Source: Variovorax sp. ZS18.2.2 (GTDB lineage: Bacteria > Pseudomonadota > Gammaproteobacteria > Burkholderiales > Burkholderiaceae_C). Taken from it: a stretch of DNA of 64,000 nt. Of this stretch, positions 22,545 through 33,300 are shown piece by piece. The notes below the pieces were generated by a model. The model had not been told where the DNA came from and searched no databases. It saw nothing but the letters and a program-made list of their open reading frames with translations. The position numbers were made by a program, and so were the translations under genes. The DNA lies in contig NZ_JANLNM010000004.1 in the NCBI RefSeq assembly GCF_024701975.1, forward strand, positions 1 to 64,000, in the 5' to 3' direction. The number at the start of each line of letters is the position of its first letter. Position 1 is the stretch's first letter.

Positions 22545-23767
22545 AATGCCGCCACTGTCACGCCGAGCTGAGTCTGCCGTTCATCGATCTGGCGACGGCG
22601 CCGCCTTCCAACGCGTACCTGCACGCCGATCAGCTGAACGCGCCTGAAAAGTGGTACCCCCTGCGTGTCTTCACCTGCACGCAATGCTGGCTGGTGCAGA
22701 CCGACGACTACGCGCACCACGCCGATCTTTTTTCCAGCGAGTACGCCTACTTCAGCTCTTTTTCTTCCAGCTGGCTCGCGCATTCGCAGCGCTATGTCCG
22801 CGACATGGTCCAGCGCTTTGCACTGGATCGCAACGCCCATGTGATCGAGGTCGCGGCCAACGACGGCTACCTGCTGCAGTACGTGCGGGACGCCGGCATT
22901 CCGTGCCTGGGCATCGAGCCGACGGCGAGCACCGCGAAGGCCGCGCGCGAGAAAGGCATCGAGATCGTCGAGGAGTTCTTTGGCGTGGCGTTGGCCGAGC
23001 GGCTCGTCGCCGCCGGCAAGAGCGCCGACCTGACCGCCGCGAACAATGTGCTGGCCCACGTGCCGAACATCAACGACTTCGTCGCAGGCTTTGCCACGGT
23101 CCTCAAGCCGCAGGGCGTGGCCACCTTCGAGTTTCCGCATCTGCTGCGGCTGGTGTCGGAGTGCCAGTTCGACACGATCTATCACGAGCATTTCTCGTAC
23201 CTCTCGCTCACGTCGGTGTGCCGGATGTTCGAGGCGAACGGGCTCGGCGTGTTCGATGTCGAGCAACTCGAAACCCACGGCGGCAGCCTGCGCGTGTTTG
23301 CACAGCGGCGGGATACGGGCCAGCGTACGGTCGAACCCGCTGTGTCCCGGGTGCTGGCAATGGAGCGCGCGGCGGGCGTCGCGACTTCCGACTACTACGC
23401 GGGCTTCCAGCAACGTGCCGACGATGTGCGCGATGGACTGATGTCGTTCCTGATCGAAGCGCGGCGCGCGGGCAAGCGCACCGGCGCCTATGGCGCCGCG
23501 GCCAAGGGCAACACGCTGCTCAACTACGCGGGTGTTCGCGCCGGCCTGCTGCCGTGGGTGGTGGACCGCAACCCGGCCAAGCAGGGGCTCTTCATGCCCG
23601 GCAGCCGTATTCCGATCGTCGATGAAGCACACCTGAAACGTGAGCGACCGGACTACGTGCTGATCCTGCCGTGGAACCTCAAGGCCGAGGTCATGGATCA
23701 GCTGGCCTATATCCGCGAGTGGGGCGGCCGGTTCGTATGGGCGGTGCCCGGGATCGAAGTCTCATGA
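22541..23767 (+). CDS. Sugar C-methyltransferase, TylC3/NovU type
   Basis: A 408-residue SAM-dependent C-methyltransferase for 4-keto-6-deoxy nucleotide sugars. A zinc-binding N-terminal domain has Cys3, Cys6, Cys46 and Cys49. The SAM domain follows (IEVAANDGYLLQYV), then HEHFSYLS, the family's His/Glu-rich active-site segment. The C-terminal domain holds YGAAAKGNTLLNY and WVVDRNPAKQG. Known relatives methylate C3 or C5 next to the 4-keto group, giving branched sugars. It overlaps both neighbours by four bases. Here the donor nucleotide is probably CDP because the operon begins rfbF-rfbG. Confidence 0.9.
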   Translation: MKCRHCHAELSLPFIDLATAPPSNAYLHADQLNAPEKWYPLRVFTCTQCWLVQTDDYAHHADLFSSEYAYFSSFSSSWLAHSQRYVRDMVQRFALDRNAHVIEVAANDGYLLQYVRDAGIPCLGIEPTASTAKAAREKGIEIVEEFFGVALAERLVAAGKSADLTAANNVLAHVPNINDFVAGFATVLKPQGVATFEFPHLLRLVSECQFDTIYHEHFSYLSLTSVCRMFEANGLGVFDVEQLETHGGSLRVFAQRRDTGQRTVEPAVSRVLAMERAAGVATSDYYAGFQQRADDVRDGLMSFLIEARRAGKRTGAYGAAAKGNTLLNYAGVRAGLLPWVVDRNPAKQGLFMPGSRIPIVDEAHLKRERPDYVLILPWNLKAEVMDQLAYIREWGGRFVWAVPGIEVS

Positions 23768-24606
23768 AGATCGCGGTCACTGGCGCCAGCGGCTTCGTGG
23801 GACGCCACGTGCTGCAGGCGCTTGCCCGCACCGACGACGTCGAGGTGGTGGCGGCTTCGCGCGGCCCTGCCGGTGACTGGCTCCCGATCGGCATGCGGCA
23901 TGTCCTGCTCGACATTGCCGCGCCGGCCACTGAGGCGTTCTCGAAGCTCGGGCGCCCCGACGTGGTGATGCATCTGGCCTGGGACGGCTTGCCCAACTAC
24001 CAGGCGCTGCATCATTTCGAGCTGCAGCTGGGGCAGCAGTACCGCTTCCTTCGCGGTCTTGTCGATGCAGGCCTGCCATCGCTGCTGTGCACCGGCACCT
24101 GCTTCGAGTACGGCATGCAATCGGGCGAGCTGCACGAGTCGCTGGCGACCGACCCGCGCAATCCCTACGGCTTTGCCAAGGACGCCTTGCGACGCGAGCT
24201 CGAGTTCCTGCGCGATGGCAGCAAGCTCCAGCTGACCTGGGCACGCCTTTTCTACATGCATGGCGAAGGGCAGGCGCCCAACTCGCTCTACAGCCAGTTC
24301 ATGGCGGCAGGCCTTCGCGGCGACGATGTTTTCAGGATGTCGGGCGGCGAGCAGTTGCGCGACTATCTGCATGTTTCAGCGGTCGCTTCAGCGCTGGTCG
24401 CGCTGGCGTGCCGTACCACCGGAGCGGGCGTCGTCAATGTCTGCGCGGGGCGCCCCATATCGGTCCGCGCACTGGTCGAGGGATGGCTCGCGACGCACCA
24501 ATGGCCCATGAAACTGGCGCTCGGACACTTCCCCTATCCCACCTACGAACCGATGGCGTTCTGGGGAAGCAACGCGCGATTGACGCAATGCCTGGAGAAC
24601 CGTTGA
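23764..24606 (+). CDS. NAD-dependent sugar 4-ketoreductase/epimerase
   Basis: A 280-residue extended SDR with VTGASGFVGRHVLQAL at 5-20 and DPRNPYGFAKDAL carrying Tyr-x-x-x-Lys. In position and class it corresponds to the ketoreductase that finishes branched-sugar pathways (NovS or StrL-like), reducing the 4-keto group after C-methylation. An alternative is a GDP-4-keto-6-deoxymannose reductase serving the gmd gene downstream, but the overlaps tie it to the CDP-sugar genes. It shares one base with the next gene. Confidence 0.8.
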   Translation: MKIAVTGASGFVGRHVLQALARTDDVEVVAASRGPAGDWLPIGMRHVLLDIAAPATEAFSKLGRPDVVMHLAWDGLPNYQALHHFELQLGQQYRFLRGLVDAGLPSLLCTGTCFEYGMQSGELHESLATDPRNPYGFAKDALRRELEFLRDGSKLQLTWARLFYMHGEGQAPNSLYSQFMAAGLRGDDVFRMSGGEQLRDYLHVSAVASALVALACRTTGAGVVNVCAGRPISVRALVEGWLATHQWPMKLALGHFPYPTYEPMAFWGSNARLTQCLENR

Positions 24607-25670
24607 TGGACCGTGAATTGCTCCGTGTCGAAGACCTGCCGGTGCTTCAGAACAAGGTCTACCCGCATGCCAAAGCGGCTCGCAGTGCGCCCAGAGGGCG
24701 CATGGTGCTCGCCCAGAGCCAGGCCAACGGCCTGATCTTCAACAGCGCATTCGATCCCGATCTGCTGAGCTACGACGCCGACTACCAGAACGAGCAGGCC
24801 TGCTCACCCGTGTTCCGCGAGCACCTGGACAACGTGCTCGATATCGTCCGGCGCCATTTCCGCACGCCTTCGTTGATCGAGGTCGGCTGTGGCAAGGGCT
24901 ATTTCCTGGCGCATCTGCGCGCGGCGGGCTACGACGCCACCGGCATCGACCCGGCCTACGAGGGCGACAGCCCGCATGTCGTCAAGGCGGCCTTTTCCGA
25001 GGCGCTCGGCATGACCGCCGATGCCATCGTGCTGCGGCATGTGCTGGAACACATCCAGGATCCGCTGTCATTTCTCCATGCGGTGGCCCGTGCCAATGGC
25101 GGGCAGGGAAAAATCTACATCGAGGTGCCTTGCTTCGACTGGATCTGCGAGCGGCGTGCCTGGTTCGACATCTTCTACGAGCACGTGAACTACTTTCGCG
25201 CGGCGGACTTCCGGCGCATGTTCGGCCAGATCGAAGAGATGGGCCATCTCTTCGGCGGCCAGTACCAGTACGTCGTGGCGGACCTGTCGACCTTGCAGGA
25301 TCTCGCCCCCGAAGCGAGCGAGTTCGCGCTACCCGGAGATTTTCTGGGCGGCATCGAACGAAGCAAGGCGCTCGCACGCAGCACCGAAGGCCCGAAGGCC
25401 ATCTGGGGTGCATCGTCGAAGGGCGTGATCTTTGCGCACCATCTGGAGCGCGAGGGCATCACGCTGGACCTCGCGATCGACATCAATCCCGTCAAGCAGC
25501 AGAGGTACATGGCCGGCACCGGCCTCAAAATCCTCTCGCCGTCGGACGCGCTCCAGGCCCTTCCCGCGAATTCGCTGGTGTTCGTGATGAACTCCAATTA
25601 CTTCAATGAGATCGCGCAGCAGTCTCATCACCGATTCCATCTCGTCAAGGTAGATCAACATGACTTTTGA
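24606..25670 (+). CDS. SAM-dependent methyltransferase, C-methyltransferase-like without zinc domain
   Basis: A 354-residue protein. The SAM loop IEVGCGKGYFLAHL is near residues 91-104, and YEHVNYF corresponds to the HEHFSYL segment of the C-methyltransferase two genes upstream. The C-terminal part has WGASSKGVIFAHHL and LAIDINPVKQQRYM, again parallel to that protein. It lacks the four-Cys N-terminal domain. It could be a second C-methyltransferase, an O-methyltransferase derived from one, or a partner subunit. It overlaps the CmcI-like gene by 11 bases. Confidence 0.8.
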   Translation: MDRELLRVEDLPVLQNKVYPHAKAARSAPRGRMVLAQSQANGLIFNSAFDPDLLSYDADYQNEQACSPVFREHLDNVLDIVRRHFRTPSLIEVGCGKGYFLAHLRAAGYDATGIDPAYEGDSPHVVKAAFSEALGMTADAIVLRHVLEHIQDPLSFLHAVARANGGQGKIYIEVPCFDWICERRAWFDIFYEHVNYFRAADFRRMFGQIEEMGHLFGGQYQYVVADLSTLQDLAPEASEFALPGDFLGGIERSKALARSTEGPKAIWGASSKGVIFAHHLEREGITLDLAIDINPVKQQRYMAGTGLKILSPSDALQALPANSLVFVMNSNYFNEIAQQSHHRFHLVKVDQHDF

Positions 25671-26397
25671 AGCAGAGGTCGCGCAACGCGTCGCGGCCAA
25701 CGAAACCAACCTGACGCTCAAGAAGGACGCGCAGAACCTGATGAATTCGTCCATCAGGGCCGGCTACTCGTACAACTTCTCGTGGATGGGGCGGCCGGTC
25801 ATCCAGTACCCGCAGGACCTGGTGGCGATGCAGGAGATCATCTGGCAGGTGCAACCCGACCTGATCATCGAGACCGGCATTGCGCACGGCGGATCGCTGA
25901 TCTTTTCGGCCGCGATGCTCGAGCTCAATGCCGCCTGCGGCGGACCGGGGGACGCGAAGGTCCTGGGGCTCGACATCGACATCCGCGCGCACAACCGCCA
26001 GGCGATCGAGGCGCATCCGATGTCCCGCCGCATCTCGATGATCGAAGGCTCCAGCACCGCGCCGGAGGTGATCGAGCAGGTGCGGCAGTTCGCATCGGGC
26101 AGGAAGAGCGTGCTGGTCTGCCTCGACAGCAACCACACCCACGCCCACGTGCTGGCGGAACTGGAGGCCTACGCGCCCCTGGCGACGGTCGGCAGCTACT
26201 GCGTGGTGTTCGACACCATCGTGGAAGACCTCCCCAAGGAGATGTACCCCGACCGCCCCTGGGGTCCGGGCGACAACCCGAAAACGGCCGTCCACGAATA
26301 CCTGAAGACACATCCGGAGTTCGAGATCGACCGCGCGGTCGACCACAAGCTGATGATCAGCGTGGCTCCCGATGGGTACCTGAAACGGGTTCGTTGA
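25660..26397 (+). CDS. CmcI-like (cephalosporin hydroxylase family) methyltransferase
   Basis: A 245-residue protein of the CmcI/rhamnosyl O-methyltransferase family: IIETGIAHGGSLIFSA near 69-84 as the SAM site, GLDIDIRAHN, LDSNHTHAHVLAEL and a metal-site-like Asp/His pattern. Despite the name the family contains O-methyltransferases acting on sugars. As the last gene of the CDP-sugar operon it would O-methylate the finished sugar or residue. A stem-loop with a T-run lies about 35 bases past the stop. Confidence 0.82.
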   Translation: MTFEAEVAQRVAANETNLTLKKDAQNLMNSSIRAGYSYNFSWMGRPVIQYPQDLVAMQEIIWQVQPDLIIETGIAHGGSLIFSAAMLELNAACGGPGDAKVLGLDIDIRAHNRQAIEAHPMSRRISMIEGSSTAPEVIEQVRQFASGRKSVLVCLDSNHTHAHVLAELEAYAPLATVGSYCVVFDTIVEDLPKEMYPDRPWGPGDNPKTAVHEYLKTHPEFEIDRAVDHKLMISVAPDGYLKRVR

Positions 26398-26431
26398 GTC
26401 GCGCGCTAAGGCAGAAGATCGGAGGATTGGG

Positions 26432-26461
26432 CAGAAACGTCACACGTATTACGTTTTTCTG
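26432..26461 (+). terminator. Probable terminator of the CDP-sugar operon
   Basis: CAGAAACGT pairs with ACGTTTTTCTG (nine pairs with a two-base bulge, ten-base loop). The descending arm carries five T residues, fitting a factor-independent terminator 35 bases after the CmcI-like gene. The AT-rich character stands out from the GC-rich surroundings. Confidence 0.45.
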
Positions 26462-26557
26462 ACAGCCATCTGGTGCGCAGGCGCGTTGTTGTTGTCGTGG
26501 CGCGGCTTTCGAGGCGCATTCCAGGTCGCCAGATTGGTGCGCCGCCTCGGCGGGGAG

Positions 26558-26571
26558 CGCAATGCATTGCG
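26558..26571. promoter_or_regulatory. 14-base perfect palindrome upstream of gmd
   Basis: CGCAATGCATTGCG is its own reverse complement and lies about 50 bases before the gmd ATG, a normal operator distance. No regulator gene in the window is an obvious partner. Confidence 0.35.
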
Positions 26572-26596
26572 GCACAATCACACGCCCTGCCCCTGA

Positions 26597-27658
<1,062 letters not shown>

Positions 27659-27662
27659 CAGT

Positions 27663-27679
27663 GGCCGGATCGTCCGGCC
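27663..27679 (+). terminator. Stem-loop just after gmd
   Basis: GGCCGGA and TCCGGCC form a perfect seven-base stem with a three-base loop, starting five bases after the gmd stop. No T-run follows, so it may mark an mRNA 3' end or only stabilise it; the next gene starts 50 bases on. Confidence 0.4.
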
Positions 27680-27728
27680 CGCACGTCCGCAACGCGGAAC
27701 AGGCGCACCAAGACGCCGAAGGAAAAGA

Positions 27729-30269
27729 ATGGTGATCAACGAACTCAAGAAGGTTGTCCGACGCTTGGGAAGGCAGGCGCGCAACCTGGGAAAGAGCCTG
27801 GGCTCCAGGGCTTCCATCGTTCGTGGAATCCGGGAGCAGGGACTGTTCGACGCCGACTTCTATCGCCGCGAGTACCCCGTCGTTGCCGCAGGAGCGTCCG
27901 ATCCGCTGCAGCATTACCTCGCGCACGGGTGGAAGCACGCCATGGAGCCCTCGGACCGGTTCTCGGTGCGGGCCTACCTCGGCAGGAATCCCGACGTGCG
28001 GCAGGCAGGGCTCGATCCGCTGGCCCACTGGGTGCGCTACGGCAAGACGGACGGCCGCATCCTTCCGCAGGCGTCGATCGCCGAGACCCCATGGTTCGAG
28101 GACGACAGGCTGTACCCGCTGCCCGACGACGTGGTGCACTACGAATTGATGGCCGGCCGTGCGTACTTCGGCGGTGCGGGCTTCGACTTCGCGCAGCGCG
28201 AAGCCGGTGCCACGGTCGTCGAGGCGGCCAGGGCGATGGCATCGAGAACGCCGCTTCTGACCATCGATGCCGCATCGCCCAAGGTCTCGATCGTCATCCC
28301 GGTGTACGGGCAGACGCACTTCGCGCTCAATTGCCTCGACTCGCTCGCGCGGCTGCGCTCGAAGTATTCGGTCGAGGTGATCGTGGCGGACGATGCATCG
28401 CCCGCGGCCGCGCGCACGGACGTGCTCAAGAGCATTCCCTGGATCCGCTACGAGCGCCGCGCCGAGAACGGCGGTTTTCTCGAATGCTGCAATTCGACCG
28501 TGCAGCTGGCGCGGGGCGAAATCATCGTCCTGCTGAACAGCGACACGCGGGTGCTCGACGGCTGGTTGGACGAACTCGTCGAGGCTTTCGACCTGTTTCC
28601 CAAGGCCGGCATGGTCGGCTCGAAGCTGTTCAACGACGACGCCACGTTGCAAGAGGCCGGCGGCATCTTCTGGCGCGACGGGTCCGCCCACAACTACGGC
28701 CGCGGCGACGATCCCAACCGGCCGCAGTACTGCTTCGCGCGCCAGGCCGACTTCATTTCGGGCGCCTCCATCGCGATCCGCAAATCGGTCTGGGATGCGA
28801 TGGGCGGCTTCGATCCGGTCTACAAGCCGGCGTACTGCGAGGACGCCGACCTGGCATTCCGGTTGCGCCGCGCCGGCTACGAGGTGTGGTTCGTTCCCAC
28901 GTCGCGCGTCATCCATTACGAAGGCATCACCCACGGGCGCGACGTCACGCAGGGCATCAAGGCCTACCAGGTCACCAACCTGCAGAAGTTCGCCGAACGC
29001 TTCCGTGCCGAACTGGTCGCGCACCCGCAGCCGGGTTCGAGCTCGGTGCGCGCGGCCAGCTGGCGCTGCGGGCAGAACATCCTCTTCGTCGATGCACTGA
29101 CACCCACGCCGGACCAGGATTCGGGCTCGATCGTGACCAACGAGGTCATGGCCTCCTACCGCGAGGCCGGTTTCGGCGAGAGCTTCTTCCCGCTTCATTC
29201 GCCGTACTGGTCGAAGAAGTACACGGCCGCGCTGCAGCGCCGGGGTGTGTGCTGCCACTACAAGCCGTTTTCCAGCGACGTCGGCGAGGTGCTCGATCTC
29301 GACAATTGCTTCGACTACGCGCTGCTGTACCGCTACAACGTGGCGCAGGCGATCCACGGGGAACTGCGCGAAAAGGCGCCGGCCACGCGCGTGCTGTTCG
29401 CCAACGTCGACCTTCATTTCCTGCGCGAAGCGCGTGCGGCCGAGAACGCCAACGATCAACTGGCGCTCCTGCGTTCCGAGTCCACCAAGAAGAACGAACT
29501 CGAGATGTTCCTGCGTGCGGATGCCTCGTTCGTCCACACGCAGATCGAGAGGGACGTGATCCAGGCTGCCGTGCCCCGCGCGCTCGACAACATGGTCGTG
29601 CTGCCCTGGATCTCGGAGGTCTTTCGCGACACCCCGGGCTTCGCGAACCGCGCGGACATCATGTTCCTGGGCAACTTTCCGCACGCGCCCAACGTCGACT
29701 CCATGCTGTTCTTCATGCAGTCGATCTGGCCCGTGCTGCAGCGCGACCTGCCGGCGCACGCCAGGCTCCTGGTCGTCGGCAACCAGCCGCCGAAGGAGGT
29801 GCAGGACCTGGCGTCGGAGCGCGTCATCGTGACGGGTTTCGTGGAAGAGCTCGCACCGTACTTCCTGACGTCCCGCGTGTTCGTGGCGCCGCTGCGCTAC
29901 GGGGCCGGCATCAAGGGAAAGCTGGTGACCGCGCTGGCCCATGGCGTTCCGAGCGTGGCGACCCGGATCGCCGCGGAAGGCATCGCGACGTCGGAAGAAG
30001 GCCATCTTTCGATCACGGACGATCCCGCACAATTTGCCGCCGAGGTGCTGCGCATCTACCAGGACGATGCGTCGTGGCTGCGCATGCGCGAGGCCGGACT
30101 GGCCTATGTCGAGCAGCACTATTCGAGAGCGGCGACCCAGACGCTGTGCCTGCAGGCGCTGGCCACCGCGGACAAGGTCTGGGCCGCGCGGCAGGCGCAC
30201 CAGCGACAGCGGTTCTTCGAAGCGATCATGAGGGAGAACGGTGAATTCGAACCGACCCGGACCGATTGA
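27729..30269 (+). CDS. Two-domain glycosyltransferase: WY repeats, GT2, GT-B
   Basis: An 846-residue fusion. After a basic N terminus come two degenerate copies of the 38-residue repeat also found at 14586 (LFDADFYRREYP near residue 38, LGRNPDVRQAGLDPLAHW near 82). A GT2 domain runs from about 184 (VSIVIPVYGQ) through LLNSDTRV near 267 to EDADLAFRLRRAGY near 369. A second, GT-B type domain runs from about 450 (NILFVDALTPTPDQDSG) with MFLGNFPHAPNVDSM near 645 and PLRYGAGIKGKL near 720. It probably adds two sugars in succession. It sits between gmd and the 1338-residue transferase. Confidence 0.86.
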   Translation: MVINELKKVVRRLGRQARNLGKSLGSRASIVRGIREQGLFDADFYRREYPVVAAGASDPLQHYLAHGWKHAMEPSDRFSVRAYLGRNPDVRQAGLDPLAHWVRYGKTDGRILPQASIAETPWFEDDRLYPLPDDVVHYELMAGRAYFGGAGFDFAQREAGATVVEAARAMASRTPLLTIDAASPKVSIVIPVYGQTHFALNCLDSLARLRSKYSVEVIVADDASPAAARTDVLKSIPWIRYERRAENGGFLECCNSTVQLARGEIIVLLNSDTRVLDGWLDELVEAFDLFPKAGMVGSKLFNDDATLQEAGGIFWRDGSAHNYGRGDDPNRPQYCFARQADFISGASIAIRKSVWDAMGGFDPVYKPAYCEDADLAFRLRRAGYEVWFVPTSRVIHYEGITHGRDVTQGIKAYQVTNLQKFAERFRAELVAHPQPGSSSVRAASWRCGQNILFVDALTPTPDQDSGSIVTNEVMASYREAGFGESFFPLHSPYWSKKYTAALQRRGVCCHYKPFSSDVGEVLDLDNCFDYALLYRYNVAQAIHGELREKAPATRVLFANVDLHFLREARAAENANDQLALLRSESTKKNELEMFLRADASFVHTQIERDVIQAAVPRALDNMVVLPWISEVFRDTPGFANRADIMFLGNFPHAPNVDSMLFFMQSIWPVLQRDLPAHARLLVVGNQPPKEVQDLASERVIVTGFVEELAPYFLTSRVFVAPLRYGAGIKGKLVTALAHGVPSVATRIAAEGIATSEEGHLSITDDPAQFAAEVLRIYQDDASWLRMREAGLAYVEQHYSRAATQTLCLQALATADKVWAARQAHQRQRFFEAIMRENGEFEPTRTD

Positions 30270-30311
30270 GAAATTCGTGCGTTTTCATATTCGAGTCGTC
30301 ACGCCTTTTCA

Positions 30312-33300
30312 ATGAACAAGAACGAATCGATCCCGAATCGCCCCGCCCACGAGGGGCCGGTGGCCGCCGATGACGTCGAGAAGATCGAAGGCGGCAGCGC
30401 GTCCGCGTTCGAGGCCTTGCTCGATGCGGCGAACGAGCGGGCGAACGCTGCGCTGACGCAGCAGCGCGAGATCCAGAACTCGATCTCCTGGCGCATCACG
30501 GCGCCGCTGCGCAAGGCGGCCGACGCGATGCCGGAGCCCGTGCGCGCCAACCTGCGGCGCGGCGCAAAGGCCGCATGGTGGGCGCTGACGCCCTGGCGCA
30601 TGCCCGAGCGGCTGCGCGCCCTGCGCATGAAGCGTCCGGAGGAGGAATCGCTCGGCGGAACGCCCGATCCCGAGGATGCCTATGGCGCGTGGGTCGCCGG
30701 CACCGAGACCCGGTCGTCTGTCGCCGGCGATGCGTCCCAGGCGCCGCAGCTGTCTTTTCTCCTGGCCGCGGAGCGCGATCCCGAGGCGCTGCTGCGAACG
30801 CTCGCGTCGCTGCGCTCCCAGGCCTCCAGGCGCTGGGAGGCCCTGGTCGCGGTCGAGACCGGCGATGCGGGGGCGGCCCTCCAGTCCGTGCTGGACACGC
30901 TGCTGGCCAAGGACCCGCGCATCGTCCGCATCGCGGTCCCGAAGGGCTCGCGCTCGCGGAGCCTGGCCGCCTGCGCGGCACAGGCCACGGGCGAGTTCGT
31001 CGCCCTGCTCGAGGCCGGCGACATCGTGGCGGCGGGCGCACTCGACGAAATCGCCTGTGCACTGGCACGCGCGCCGCACAGCGACATCGTCTACGGCGAC
31101 GAGGACGAGATCTCCGCAGAGGGGTTTCGCCAGAACCCGTACTTCAAGCCCGGCTGGTCGCCGGACCTGCTCTATGCCTTCAACTACTTCGGGCGCCTGA
31201 CGCTGTTGCGCGCGAGCGTGCTCCAGGCGGCGGGCGGCATCGATCCGACCCTCGAGGCCGGCGTCGAATGGGACCTCAACCTGAGGGCGAGCGAACAGGC
31301 CGGCATCGTCACCCGCATTCCCAAGGTGTTGTGCCACCGGAAGACCGGCGGCAACCGGGAGCGCGCCGGCCCCGGGACCCCGGAGGCGGCCGGACACCGC
31401 GAGGCGCTGCGCAGGCACTGGGTGCGCCATGGCGTCGATGCCGCCATCGAGACGCAGCCCGACGGCACGCAGCGAGCCACCTGGGCGCTGGCCCATCAGC
31501 CGCTGGTGTCGATCATCGTCCCGACCAAGGACAAGGTCGACCTGCTGCGAATCTGCATCGACGGACTGCTGGCGGGCACCGATTACGGCAACACCGAGAT
31601 CATCCTGGTGGACACCGGCTCGGTCGAACTCCAGACGCAGGCCTACTACGAAGAGCTCCGGCACCACACGCAGGTGTCGATCGTTCACTTCAGCAAGAAA
31701 TTCAACTACTCGGCGGCATGCAACCACGGCGCGTCGTTTGCGCGCGGCGAGCTGCTGCTGTTCCTCAACAACGACATCGAGGTCCTGTCCCGCGACTGGC
31801 TCCAGGAGATGGTGCGCTTTGCCCAGCGCCCGGGGGTCGGTGTCGTGGGCACGCAGCTTCTCTATCCCGACGGGCAACTGCAGCACGGCGGCGTCGGCGT
31901 GGGGATCCACCTGTGCGGGCTCATGTACCGCTCGGCCGAGAGCGCAGCGTGGGGCGTGTTCGGGTCCGCGGGCCATCCGCGCAACTGGCTCGCCATCATG
32001 GGCGCGTGCCAGCTGGTGAGCCGCGAGGCCTTCGAGCGCGTCGGCGGATTCGACGAGGCCTACCTGGTGGCCTGCAGCGATGTTGCGCTGTGCCTGAACA
32101 TCTGGCGCGCGGGTTACCGCACGGCCTATGCGCCGCATGCCCGGCTGCGGCATCACGAAGGTGCGACGCGCGGTACGGTCAATCCGACGCTCGACATGCA
32201 GCGCCTCGCCGACGATATCCGCCTGCTGGGCATCGACGAAGACCCCTACCTGCACCCGGAGCTTGATGCCCGCGAGCCGATTCCCGCGCTGCGGCTGGGC
32301 GGCGCACCCACGGTGCGCGAGAGCCTCATGGCCGACACGCGCGCGCTCGGTTCGCTGATGCTGCCAGCCACGGTGCTCGACCTGTCCAACGACCGCACCT
32401 GCCTGGAGGCCGCGGGCCTGCCGAGGGAGGATGTGGTGTGGGCCCCGGAGCCCTCGCACCGCATCGCCGACACATGGTCCGCGGCACGCTGGTGCCTCGA
32501 CCTGCTGCGCACCCGCCCCGACATCGCCCGGCGCTTTCCGCAGGCGCTGTCCGGTGGCACCGACGGTGAATTCGGTCGCTGGATCGCGCACGAAGGCGGC
32601 AAGGCGCTGCACCTGTCAGACAGCGCGCGAGACCTCGTGGCGGGCTGCCTGTCGATGGACCTTGGCGCGCGCGCGCGCCAGACTTACCTTTTCCACGACG
32701 ACATCAAGACCCCATTGCCCCACGGCCTGCTGCCGACGGGGCAGTTCGAGCTGTTCCAGTGGTTCATGCGGCAGGGCCGCCAGGCCACGGGCCTGCGGCT
32801 CGAAGAAGTCTGGTGGCTGTTGCGCGAGGCATCGGAGCAGCCCGCTGTCGAGTTGCTGCGGGCCTATGCCTTCGCACCCGCCTGGCAAACGCTCTATCCG
32901 GACGGCCTCACCATTTTCGGTCGGCGCGCGTTCGCGGCCTGGTTCGGCGCGACCTACCGCGTGAAGGATGCATGGGTCGATCCGGCGCACTGGCGCGTGG
33001 ACATGACGCCCGCGGCGCAGATCCGGATGGCCTACCTGGCCCGCGAGGACTGGCGCCTGCAACATCCGCGCGCGCTCGACGATGCGCGCCATGCCGCTGC
33101 GTTGATCGAATGGCTGGCCGCGCCCGCCGCGGCGCAGCCGGCCGAGGTCGCCGCATGGTGCGCCGCGCTCGACACCGCACAGGTCGCGGCGGAAATGGTC
33201 GTGCCCGGGGTCAACGTGATCGGGCACTTCTCCTATCCCTCGGGATTGCGCGTCTCGGTCGAGGCGCTGGTCGAAGGCCTGCAGCGCGTGGGCGTGAAGA

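Noticed and set aside
23764..24606. GDP-6-deoxymannose reductase (rmd) as the name for this SDR
   Set aside because: Four-base coupling ties it to the C-methyltransferase gene, and no Rmd-specific motif was evident; a CDP-sugar ketoreductase is more economical.
24606..26397. An antibiotic (cephamycin-type) pathway because of the CmcI-like gene
   Set aside because: CmcI-family proteins are common in polysaccharide loci as methyltransferases; no beta-lactam or peptide synthetase genes are nearby.
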